Below are positions 25,529 to 33,403 of a stretch of DNA of 64,000 nucleotides, piece by piece. This DNA is from Ponticaulis koreensis DSM 19734. GTDB taxonomy: Bacteria > Pseudomonadota > Alphaproteobacteria > Caulobacterales > Hyphomonadaceae. Location: NCBI RefSeq assembly GCF_000420665.1, contig NZ_ATVJ01000001.1:2117588-2181587 (forward strand), read 5' to 3'. The first letter of the stretch is position 1, and every line of letters begins with the position of its first letter. The notes below the pieces were generated by a model, which saw only the letters and a list, made by a program, of their open reading frames with translations, made no database searches and was not told the DNA's origin. The translations under genes were made by a program, and so were the position numbers.

Positions 25529-26805
25529 TAGAACAGCCCCGGAAGCGTGAGGGAGATGGCAGGCACAAAGGTGATGACCAGAAGTGCTGCGATCAGGGCG
25601 CAGTAGAATGGCCAGATCGTTTTAACCGCCGACTCTACCGGTATCTTGCCGACCGCTGCACCTACGAACAGGACAGAGCCGACAGGCGGTGTGACCAGAC
25701 CAATGCCGAGGTTCAGCATCATGATGATGCCGAAATGGACAGGATCTACGCCAACTTCCATCACGACAGGCAGTAGAATTGGTGTCGTGATAACGATGAG
25801 CGGGGACATGTCCATAAACGTGCCGAGGCAGAGCAGGATTACGTTGATGATCAACAATACGAGGATCGGATTGCTCGTAATGTTGGTAATCAGTTCAGCC
25901 AGCTTTGTCGGCGCTTCCAGAATGGCGAGCGCATAGCCAAAGGCGGTCGCCGCACCGATGATCATCAGAACCATCGCCGTGATCTTCACGGACTGGATTG
26001 CAGCTTTAGAGAAGCGGTCCCAACCAAGCGTTCGATAGACGAAAGCGCCGATAATGATGGTGTAGATAACCGCAATGGCAGAGGATTCTGTGGCAGTGAA
26101 AATGCCTGAAAGAATACCGCCCATAATGATGATCGCGGTCATCAGGCCTGGAATGGCAAAGACAAGCGCCTTCATGAATTCGGCCCAGCCCGGGAATTTA
26201 CCCGCAGCATAGCCACGCTTCACGGCAACGATCCATGACACAACCATAAGCAGGATGGCCGTCAGTACGCCCGGCACGATACCAGCCAGGAACAGGTCAC
26301 CAATCGAGACACCGATGCCGGATGCCGCCGAGTAGATAATCATGTTGTGGGATGGCGGAATAAGTAGGCCTACGATCGCAGCTGTCACAGTAACATTTAC
26401 TGAATAATCAGCGTCATAGCCCTTTTCCTTCATGAGCGGCATCATGGTTGCGCCCATGGCAGATGCCGATGCAATCGCAGAACCTGATACCGCGCCAAAT
26501 AGCGTGGATGCGCCAACATTTACCGCGCCAAGGCCGCCGCGTGCACGGCCAAAGGCCGCTTCAGCGATATGGACGAGCCGTTCTGCTATGCCCGAGCGAT
26601 ACATGAGATCGCCTGCGAAAATGAAGAATGGGATTGCCATAAGTGTGAAGACGCTCACGCCCGCGGCCATACGCTGGAATACGACGACCAGCGGGATATC
26701 CATTGCAAGGAAGCAGGCGATTGAAGCGGTCAGCAGTGAGAACGCGACCGGCACGCCGAGCGCCAGACAGATTACGAGTACAGAGAGTAGAATAATCAAC
26801 TCCAT
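25528..26805 (-). CDS. TRAP transporter large permease subunit (DctM type)
   Basis: An inner-membrane protein of 425 residues with about 12 hydrophobic segments, the usual size of DctM. Conserved stretches are VFTLMAIPFFIFAGDLMYRSGIA, recognised by its FxxxGxLM core; FGAVSGSAIASASAMGATMMP; and LLIPPSHNMIIYS. They form the substrate pathway driven by a sodium gradient. GAGG-free but GIGLVTPPVGSVLFVG near the C-terminus is also typical. The gene overlaps dctQ by 10 bases; GAGGAGGAT precedes the ATG. It sits between uronate catabolic genes, so it probably imports galacturonate or other hexuronates. Confidence 0.93.
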   Translation of the reverse strand: MELIILLSVLVICLALGVPVAFSLLTASIACFLAMDIPLVVVFQRMAAGVSVFTLMAIPFFIFAGDLMYRSGIAERLVHIAEAAFGRARGGLGAVNVGASTLFGAVSGSAIASASAMGATMMPLMKEKGYDADYSVNVTVTAAIVGLLIPPSHNMIIYSAASGIGVSIGDLFLAGIVPGVLTAILLMVVSWIVAVKRGYAAGKFPGWAEFMKALVFAIPGLMTAIIIMGGILSGIFTATESSAIAVIYTIIIGAFVYRTLGWDRFSKAAIQSVKITAMVLMIIGAATAFGYALAILEAPTKLAELITNITSNPILVLLIINVILLCLGTFMDMSPLIVITTPILLPVVMEVGVDPVHFGIIMMLNLGIGLVTPPVGSVLFVGAAVGKIPVESAVKTIWPFYCALIAALLVITFVPAISLTLPGLF

Positions 26806-27305
26806 CGGGGATCCTCCTCATCCTCGACGTTTTCACCTTCTGCCTCTTCCAGCATGCGTTCGAGCGAGAATAGCGCGATCAGAACACCGCTGATTGGCAG
26901 GGCGAGATATGCAAGGCCGCGAGGCAGGCCGAGCGATGGAATAATGTGTTCCCAGGTACGGATAACGAGTTCACCGCCCCAGAAGGTCATGGCGATACCG
27001 CAGCTGGCGACAATCAGATCCTGCACCATGCGCATGCCACGTTTAGCCTTTGGGCCAACGGCTTCTTCAAGCGCGACGATACGGATATGGAAGCCTTCGC
27101 GGACACCAGCAGCGGCTGCGAGCAGCACATACCAGATCATCAGTGTCAGTGCGGCTTGCTCGGACCAGGACGGGCTGGAGTTCAGCACGTAACGGCCGAA
27201 GACCTGCCACCCGACGATCACAGTCATCAGGACGAGACCAAATGCGGCGATCCTTAAAAGCAGTTCAGCCGCAAAATGGGTAACTTTAGCCAGATTGTGC
27301 TTCAT
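26796..27305 (-). CDS. TRAP transporter small permease subunit (DctQ type)
   Basis: A protein of 169 residues with four hydrophobic helices, matching the DctQ family. FGLVLMTVIVGWQVFGRYVLN is the conserved first helix, and its following SPSWSEQAALTLMIW segment contains the W-x-E-E/Q motif. The start is placed at the ATG at 27305, which overlaps the dctP stop by one base and has GGGAGG upstream; a GTG one codon earlier is possible. It pairs with DctM to form the membrane part of the transporter. Confidence 0.92.
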   Translation of the reverse strand: MKHNLAKVTHFAAELLLRIAAFGLVLMTVIVGWQVFGRYVLNSSPSWSEQAALTLMIWYVLLAAAAGVREGFHIRIVALEEAVGPKAKRGMRMVQDLIVASCGIAMTFWGGELVIRTWEHIIPSLGLPRGLAYLALPISGVLIALFSLERMLEEAEGENVEDEEDPRWS

Positions 27306-28327
27306 CACGCGCCTCCCAGTTCAGAGCCGATGCTCTGGATCTGATTGACGAGTTCTTCCTGCTCCGGCGTCACGATGAAGTTCTCCCAGACAGGCTCCAT
27401 CAGTCCTTGGAAGTCAGACAGAATGTCGACTTCATTGGCCTGAATGCCAGCGTCCAGTAGGCGTTCGCGTGCGCCGGCGACACGTGCGTCCCAAAGCTCA
27501 CGCATGAATGGGACGGATGATTTGGCAGCGTTGACGACCAGCTCTTGATCCGCTTCGGATAGCTTGCGCCAGCGGCTGAGTGACATCACCAGAATTTCCG
27601 GTGCCATAACGTGGCGCGTCAGGCTGTAATACGGCGCGGCTTCGAAGTGGCGGCCGGACTCATAAGACGGCCAGTTATTCTCGGCGCCATCGATCACGCC
27701 TTGAACGAGCGACTGATACACCTCTCCAAGAGGCATCGGCGTCGCGTCAGCGCCGAGCGCGCGGATCATCGCAATATAAAGGTCGGAGTTCTGAACACGG
27801 ATTTTCATGCCGCGCATGTCGTCCGGTGTGCGGATAGCCTGGCGCGTATTGTAAAAGCTGCGCTCGCCTGAATCGTAGAAGCAAAGGCCGACCAGATTGT
27901 GCGGCACAAGCGAGTTCAGAATCACATCGCCGGGTGCGCCATCGAGGCTCTGTCGCATATGCTCGGTAGAACTGAACAGGAAGGGCAGGGACGGAATAAC
28001 CGTCATAGGCTCGATTGAGTTCAGCGGCGCGAGATTCACGCGGTTCATGTCGAGGCCACCAAAACTGGTGATTTCAAGCGTATCGCGTTCTGAGCCAAGC
28101 TGGCCGCCTGCATAAATGCGGATGTCCAGACGACCATCAGTCTGCTCTCGCAGTACTTCGCCCATATGGCGGACGGCCTGAACCGTCGGATAGTCTGACG
28201 GGTGCGTGTCAGAGGATAGAAGCGGCCTTGAGCCCGCTTTTCCGCACGCCCCAAGGGACATCCCGGCCAGTCCGGCTGCGCCCGCTTGCAGGACGCGCCG
28301 CCTGTTTAGAGATGGCGTTTGGGTCAT
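27305..28327 (-). CDS. TRAP transporter substrate-binding protein (DctP type), probable hexuronate binder
   Basis: 340 residues. The signal has twin arginines and a lipobox (NRRRVLQAGAAGLAGMSLGAC), so it looks like a Tat-exported lipoprotein, which is not the usual arrangement for a soluble DctP. The binding protein body has YAGGQLGSERDTLE, the conserved segment with the substrate-contacting arginine in DDMRGMKIRVQNS, and PLGEVYQSLVQGVIDGAENN, a hallmark of DctP proteins. The genes before it (fructuronate/tagaturonate reductase, altronate dehydratase) make galacturonate or glucuronate the likely ligand. The ATG directly follows the uxuB stop codon. Confidence 0.9.
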   Translation of the reverse strand: MTQTPSLNRRRVLQAGAAGLAGMSLGACGKAGSRPLLSSDTHPSDYPTVQAVRHMGEVLREQTDGRLDIRIYAGGQLGSERDTLEITSFGGLDMNRVNLAPLNSIEPMTVIPSLPFLFSSTEHMRQSLDGAPGDVILNSLVPHNLVGLCFYDSGERSFYNTRQAIRTPDDMRGMKIRVQNSDLYIAMIRALGADATPMPLGEVYQSLVQGVIDGAENNWPSYESGRHFEAAPYYSLTRHVMAPEILVMSLSRWRKLSEADQELVVNAAKSSVPFMRELWDARVAGARERLLDAGIQANEVDILSDFQGLMEPVWENFIVTPEQEELVNQIQSIGSELGGA

Positions 28328-29800
28328 TTAAATTCCTGAGCCTCCCCGAAGTGATTTTTGTTCTGTTATTATGATGTCAGTGTAGGCCTGCTTTACCGCG
28401 GCTACAAACTCGTCGTCGTTGCAAAGTGTGCCGTTGAATACCTCGTCCAGCGCGAGGAATGTATTGACATCGTCAGTTTCGTCTTTGGCGATTTTTCCGA
28501 GCGCCAGCAGCTGGTTTGCGAGCGGATCGGTGATCTGCGCTTCGGCGCGGGACATACGCACAATGAACCGCATCCACGCTGCAACTCCGAAGCCGAGCTT
28601 TTCTATGCTGCGGCCAGCTGCGCGATTGGTCTCAATGGTGTTCAGAAGCCGTATCGGAAGCTTTTTCGAGCCATCCCATGCAATCTGCGAAAGCTTATGG
28701 ACGATGGCCGGGTTTGCGAACCGCTCAAGCAGGTCTTCGATATAGTCTTCAAGGTCCATTCCATCTGGTGGAGATAAGGCGGGCATAATCTCGTCGCGCA
28801 TCATGGCGCGAACAAGCGAGCGCAGCTCTGCATTTTCCATCGTTTCGGCGACGGATTGGTGACCATAAGCCAGACCAAGATAGGCGAGGGTTGAGTGCGC
28901 ACCATTCAAAAGCCACAGCTTGGCCTTTTCGTGTCTGGAAACATCGCGCGTCAACAAGACACCTGCATCGGCGAGTTCTTTGATCACCGATGCGCCGGTG
29001 TTCTCAATTACCCATGATGTGAAGGCTTCGCGCTGGATAGGCCACGCATCGCTATAGCCGCATTCCGTCTGAATACGCTGGATAAGCGCGTCGTCTGTTG
29101 CAGGTGTGATTGAGTCGACCATGCTGGACGGGAAGTGGACGTTTGTGCGGATCCAGCTGCTAAGTGATGCATCGATCAGATCAGCAAATCGCAGAACCGC
29201 CGCTTCAAGCTTCTCACCATTGCCGGGAAGGTTGTCACAGGAAAGCACGACCAGTTTTCCAAGGCCGCTTTCGCGACGCAAGGCGAGCCCCTTTGTCAGC
29301 CAGCCAATCGCGCTTACAGGCGTGTCGACCTGCTTCAGGTCGTGCGCAATGTCGGTATGGGTTTCGTCCAGTTCACCTTCACCATTGAGGCAGTAGCCTT
29401 TTTCTGTGACGGTCAGTGTGACAAGCTTCAGATCTTCCGTTGTGAACGGCTCGAATGCGCTCGCATCGTCGCGGAATTTTACGCCTTTAAGAGCGGCGAT
29501 AATTTCGCAGCTGGTTTCGCGGTCGAGTTTGATCAGCGTGTAGAAGCCGTCTTGCGCGTTGAGCTTTTCAGACGTTCCTTTAGAGCGCAGCGCTACTGCG
29601 GTAACGCCCCATTTCGGCTCGTTCGCATTCAGACGGTTATAATAATCCATCTGGTGTGCGCGAAAGAATGCACCGGGGCCAATATGCAGCACCCGCGTTG
29701 GTAGTGCAGACCGGTCGTATGATGGCGGTGTGCAGCTCGTAGCATCAATTTCCGCAAGCATCGCGTCGCCGAGCGGTTTCAGAGCGGTATCGGTGGTCAT
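28328..29800 (-). CDS. Mannitol dehydrogenase-family hexuronate reductase (UxuB-like; tagaturonate or fructuronate reductase)
   Basis: 490 residues, a polyol-specific long-chain dehydrogenase. RVLHIGPGAFFRAHQMDYY forms the NAD-binding opening. LSCDNLPGNGEKLEA and, later, LWLLNGAHSTLAYLGLAYG contain the family catalytic region (K-x-x-x-L-N-G-x-H-S pattern with the active-site lysine in KAKLWLLNG). The sequence style is that of UxuB and mannitol dehydrogenase. The neighbour overlapped by 4 bases is UxaA, altronate dehydratase, and no mannonate dehydratase gene is in the window. By context it would reduce D-tagaturonate to D-altronate, so the symbol is left open. Confidence 0.88.
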   Translation of the reverse strand: MTTDTALKPLGDAMLAEIDATSCTPPSYDRSALPTRVLHIGPGAFFRAHQMDYYNRLNANEPKWGVTAVALRSKGTSEKLNAQDGFYTLIKLDRETSCEIIAALKGVKFRDDASAFEPFTTEDLKLVTLTVTEKGYCLNGEGELDETHTDIAHDLKQVDTPVSAIGWLTKGLALRRESGLGKLVVLSCDNLPGNGEKLEAAVLRFADLIDASLSSWIRTNVHFPSSMVDSITPATDDALIQRIQTECGYSDAWPIQREAFTSWVIENTGASVIKELADAGVLLTRDVSRHEKAKLWLLNGAHSTLAYLGLAYGHQSVAETMENAELRSLVRAMMRDEIMPALSPPDGMDLEDYIEDLLERFANPAIVHKLSQIAWDGSKKLPIRLLNTIETNRAAGRSIEKLGFGVAAWMRFIVRMSRAEAQITDPLANQLLALGKIAKDETDDVNTFLALDEVFNGTLCNDDEFVAAVKQAYTDIIITEQKSLRGGSGI

Positions 29801-31377
29801 AGCGTTACACCTCGTTTCCAGATGGCAATGGAGCGCTCCTGATTGAGCTCGTGGCAGGCCTTTTTGCCGCTCGCTGTTTCGACGATGAGATCAAGGAGCG
29901 CTTCTGCGGCTTCGCTGCGGTCTGGCGAGCGAAGCACCTGTCCGGCATCGAAGTCGATCCATCGCGGTTTGCGCGCGGCGAGGTCTGAGTTTGAAGAAAT
30001 TTTTAGTGTCGGAACAGGGAAGCCAAGCGGCGTGCCTCGACCTGTAGTGAAGAGAATAATGTTCGCGCCCGCGGCGGCCAGAGCCGTGCAGGACACGGCG
30101 TCATTGCCCGGCGATTCAAGCAGAGTGAGGCCAATGGCTTTGTTGCGTTCGCCATAGAGGATGACGTCTCGTACTTCCGCTTTACCGGCCTTCTGCACCG
30201 CGCCGAGCGATTTTTCTTCCAGCGTTGTGATGCCGCCGGCCTTATTTCCCGGCGACGGGTTCTCGTTCACCGGCTCGCCCGCGCGGACGAAATAGTCTTT
30301 GAAGTCGTTTACCAGCGTGCCAATGCGGCCGCGCACAGTCTCATCCGAAGTTCGACGCATGAGGAGGTGTTCAGCGCCGAATATCTCTGGAATTTCGGTG
30401 AGAATGGCGCGGCCATCATTGCTGGTGACGATGTCTGTCATGTCACCAAGGAGAGGGTTGGCTGTAAGGCCGGACAGAGCGTCCGATCCGCCGCATTTCA
30501 GTCCGATGACAAGGTCGGAGAGGTCACACTCTGAGCGCTTGTCTTCGGACATGACGTCGAGGAGCTCGTCTATGGCGTTCTGCGTCTCGTCCACCTCGTC
30601 AAGAACCGATTGAGAGCGAACGATGCGGAGCCTGTTTTCCGGAACACCGTCAAGTTCAGACGCCAGCACGTCGACTTGATTGGTTTCACAGCCGAGCGCC
30701 AGAAGAATCAGGCCGCCTACATTCGGGTGCATAGCCAGTGAGGCCAGAACTTTGCGTGTGCCTTCGAGGTCATCACCCAACTGAGAGCAGCCATGAGGAT
30801 GGGGCAGCGCGATTATGCCGTCCGCGCGTCCATCAATGCGGTCAGAGGCGCGAATAGCGGCCTGCTCAGCGGTGCGGGCAACGCAGCCAACTGTCGGGAT
30901 GATCCAGATTTCGTTGCGTGTGCCGACGCGTCCATCTCCGCGGCGATAGCCCTGGAATGTGCGTGAACGTCTTACGCTGGTTGCATCTGCATTCTCTGCT
31001 TCAACCGCGTAGGTCTCCGCGCCGTTCAGAGTGGAGCTGACATTGTGTGTGTGAACATGCTCGCCTTGAACGATCGCTTGCGAGGCCATGCCGATAGATT
31101 CGCCAAAACGCAGTACCGTCTCGCCTTTTGCGACGGGTGTAACGGCAAATTTGTGAAACGCTGGAACGTCCGAGATAAGTTGAAAGGGGGTATCGCCGAA
31201 ACGGACGGTTTCGCCCGCCTGCATGGCGCGCAGGCATACAGCAACATTGTCCTGCGGTGAAACCTGCAGGACCGAGCGGAGCACTTCGGTTTTGCTACTG
31301 TCGACTAACAACTTCCTGTTCCCGATGACATGCTGCGAACGATAAATTTCGTCGCAATTATTTTGTTCTGTTCGCAT
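29797..31377 (-). CDS. uxaA: Altronate dehydratase
   Basis: Up to 526 residues; the enzyme converts D-altronate to 2-keto-3-deoxygluconate with loss of water. The N-terminal SAF domain holds GEHVHTHNVSS and the larger C-terminal domain starts with GYRRGDGRVGTRNEIWIIP, followed by TVGCVARTAEQ, HPHGCSQLGDD, and GLKCGGSDALSG. These cysteine-containing segments match the iron-dependent UxaA/GarD family. The first ATG (31377) has no ribosome binding site and abuts an operator. An in-frame TTG at 31311, with GGGA 8 bases upstream, would give 504 residues, nearer the family norm. Start choice is therefore uncertain. Confidence 0.92.
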   Translation of the reverse strand: MRTEQNNCDEIYRSQHVIGNRKLLVDSSKTEVLRSVLQVSPQDNVAVCLRAMQAGETVRFGDTPFQLISDVPAFHKFAVTPVAKGETVLRFGESIGMASQAIVQGEHVHTHNVSSTLNGAETYAVEAENADATSVRRSRTFQGYRRGDGRVGTRNEIWIIPTVGCVARTAEQAAIRASDRIDGRADGIIALPHPHGCSQLGDDLEGTRKVLASLAMHPNVGGLILLALGCETNQVDVLASELDGVPENRLRIVRSQSVLDEVDETQNAIDELLDVMSEDKRSECDLSDLVIGLKCGGSDALSGLTANPLLGDMTDIVTSNDGRAILTEIPEIFGAEHLLMRRTSDETVRGRIGTLVNDFKDYFVRAGEPVNENPSPGNKAGGITTLEEKSLGAVQKAGKAEVRDVILYGERNKAIGLTLLESPGNDAVSCTALAAAGANIILFTTGRGTPLGFPVPTLKISSNSDLAARKPRWIDFDAGQVLRSPDRSEAAEALLDLIVETASGKKACHELNQERSIAIWKRGVTL

Positions 31378-31380
31378 CTA

Positions 31381-31396
31381 TGGTAACCGGTGTCAT
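31381..31396. promoter_or_regulatory. LacI-type operator, site A, between uxaA and uxaC
   Basis: TGGTAACCGGTGTCAT has the right half GGTGTCAT shared by all four sites in the locus. It lies 52 bases before the uxaC start and beside the divergent uxaA start, so one site could control both operons. Confidence 0.75.
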
Positions 31397-31447
31397 AAGA
31401 AACGCAAGAGCGGAAAATCTGAATTTAAAAAAGGACGCTGGCTGACC

Positions 31448-32893
31448 ATGAAAGACGGAGAATCCGGAGTAGTGACACGGGGTGGGAAGCTGCAATTGAG
31501 CGAAGATCGACTGTTTTCGTCAGATCCCATCCAACGCGGAATTGCACGCGAACTCTATGCAGAAGTCTCGAGCCTGCCGATCATCAGCCCGCACGGTCAC
31601 ACCGACCCGTCATGGTTTTCTGGCAACGAAAATTTCGGCAATCCGACAGAGCTTTTCCTCGCGCCGGACCATTACATTTATCGCATGCTCTATAGTCAGG
31701 GGTACAATCTTGATAATCTCGGCGTACCAAGCAAAGCAGGCGTTCCAGAGCATGATCCCCGTGAAGCGTGGCGCCTGTTCGCTAGCAATTATCATCTCTT
31801 CCGCGGTACGCCATCGCGGATGTGGCTCGACCATGTGTTCGCGAATGTGTTCGGTATGGAAGAGCGCCTCAGCGCCTCTACGGCGGATAGCTATTACGAC
31901 ACGATCGATGCGGCTTTGAAGTCGGACGCATACAAGCCGCGCGCACTGTTCGAACGGTTCAATATCGAAGTAATCGCGACAACTGAAGGCCCGACAGATT
32001 CCCTTGAGCATCACGAAGCAATTCTGGCGTCCGGCTGGACCGGCGGACGCGTTATTTCTGCGTATCGCCCTGATGCTGTTATCGACCCGGAACATGAGCA
32101 GTTCAAAGGCGCGATGATCGCGTTCGGCGACATCACAGGTGAAGATATCTTCAGCTGGAAAGGCTATTTGAATGCGCACCGCAAACGCCGCAAAGACTTT
32201 ATCCGCATTGGCACGACGTCCTCTGACCACGGGCATATAACGGCGTGCACGGCAGACCTCTCTGATGCGGACGCTGAGCACCTCTTCCTGAAGATTGTTT
32301 CAGATGATTTCAAGGCTGAAGATGCCGAGCTTTTCCGCGCACAGATGCTGACTGAAATGGCACGTATGAGCCTTGATGACGGCCTCGTGCTTCAAATCCA
32401 CCCCGGCGCATTCCGTAATCACAATCAGGCACTGTTCGAGAGCCACGGGCGTGACAAGGGCGCTGACGTGCCATCGCAAACCGAATATGTGCAGGCGCTT
32501 AAGCCGCTGCTCAATAAGTTCGGCAATGATCCGCGCCTCTCAATCATCGTGTTTACGTTGGATGAGACGAGCTATTCACGCGAGCTTGCTCCCCTTGCGG
32601 GCCATTATCCAGCGATGAAACTTGGTCCGTCCTGGTGGTTCCACGATAGCCCTGAAGGCATGCGCCGTTTCCGTGAGATGACGACAGAGACAGCCGGTTT
32701 CTATAACACCGTGGGCTTCAATGATGACACGCGTGCCTTCCTGTCTATTCCGGCCCGTCACGACGTTGCGCGCCGCGTGGATTGTGCATTCCTGGCGCGA
32801 CTGGTTGCCGAGCATCGCATGGAGCTGGACGAGGCCCACGAACTGATCGTGGACCTGTCCTATAATCTGGCGAAGGCGGCCTACAAGCTTTAG
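31448..32893 (+). CDS. uxaC: Glucuronate/galacturonate isomerase
   Basis: 481 residues, an amidohydrolase-superfamily isomerase turning D-galacturonate into D-tagaturonate and D-glucuronate into D-fructuronate. Early ISPHGHTDPSWFSGNENFGN carries the metal-binding H-x-H motif (family form HCHL or HGHT). LFLAPDHYIYRMLYSQG and the C-terminal GPSWWFHDSPEGMRRF are further family blocks. Length matches UxaC (about 470). It is alone in its direction, divergent from the uxaA operon across operator site A. Its stop overlaps the convergent PepSY-like gene by 4 bases. Confidence 0.95.
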   Translation: MKDGESGVVTRGGKLQLSEDRLFSSDPIQRGIARELYAEVSSLPIISPHGHTDPSWFSGNENFGNPTELFLAPDHYIYRMLYSQGYNLDNLGVPSKAGVPEHDPREAWRLFASNYHLFRGTPSRMWLDHVFANVFGMEERLSASTADSYYDTIDAALKSDAYKPRALFERFNIEVIATTEGPTDSLEHHEAILASGWTGGRVISAYRPDAVIDPEHEQFKGAMIAFGDITGEDIFSWKGYLNAHRKRRKDFIRIGTTSSDHGHITACTADLSDADAEHLFLKIVSDDFKAEDAELFRAQMLTEMARMSLDDGLVLQIHPGAFRNHNQALFESHGRDKGADVPSQTEYVQALKPLLNKFGNDPRLSIIVFTLDETSYSRELAPLAGHYPAMKLGPSWWFHDSPEGMRRFREMTTETAGFYNTVGFNDDTRAFLSIPARHDVARRVDCAFLARLVAEHRMELDEAHELIVDLSYNLAKAAYKL

Positions 32894-33402
32894 TGGATCC
32901 AGCGCTCTGAGAGCGTTTCTACTTCGCCCGCATGGACCCGGACTTCATACGCCGGGTCTGCGGGTTGGCCCTCTGCAAATAGCTCATAAATCACTGAGCC
33001 ATCCGTCTGCACGCTTTCAATGCTGCGGACGGGGAGTTCGCCGTCCGATGCGATAAGCGCAGCGTCGCGGACTTCTGTTGGAATGTCGGCCCAATCGAGA
33101 TCGCGCTGAATTTCGACGATTTCTGCTGAGCCGTCTGCGCCCATCAGAATATCGAATTCCAGGTCGCTGCCATCCGCCAATTCGCCTTCGACGTCATAAT
33201 ATGTTCGACCATCGCGAACTTTGCGTAGCACTTCTTCAATTGTGAAACCGTCGCGTTCAGCGGCAATAGCTTGCGGAACGCTTGGTGGAAGAGCGTCAGG
33301 TGCAATCTCGGTGATGACGACCTCGTTGGTGGCCGCGGTCGCGCAGGCTGTAACTAGTGAAAGGCTTGCGGCTGTCAGACAGCTTTTAAAAGTCGGTGTC
33401 AT
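32890..33402 (-). CDS. PepSY-like domain lipoprotein
   Basis: 170 residues from the ATG at 33402, which has GGGGAAG upstream and starts one base after the stop of the carboxylesterase gene. The signal peptide ends LSLVTACA with a probable lipid-attachment Cys. The mature part has GFTIEEVLRKVRDGRTYYDVEGE followed by a second unit with EIQRDLDWADIPTEVRDAALI; read as short blocks, these are the helix and beta-hairpin of PepSY-like domains. Family members are thought to bind or inhibit exported enzymes, but this is not established for this type. It is the last gene of the kduD operon, so a link to pectin processing is contextual only. Confidence 0.7.
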   Translation of the reverse strand: MTPTFKSCLTAASLSLVTACATAATNEVVITEIAPDALPPSVPQAIAAERDGFTIEEVLRKVRDGRTYYDVEGELADGSDLEFDILMGADGSAEIVEIQRDLDWADIPTEVRDAALIASDGELPVRSIESVQTDGSVIYELFAEGQPADPAYEVRVHAGEVETLSERWIH

Positions 33403-33403
33403 A

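Noticed and set aside
33394-33402. Fifth copy of the LacI operator at the PepSY-like start
   Set aside because: CGGTGTCAT occurs at the start codon, but the left half does not match and the site lies inside an operon. Chance is more likely.
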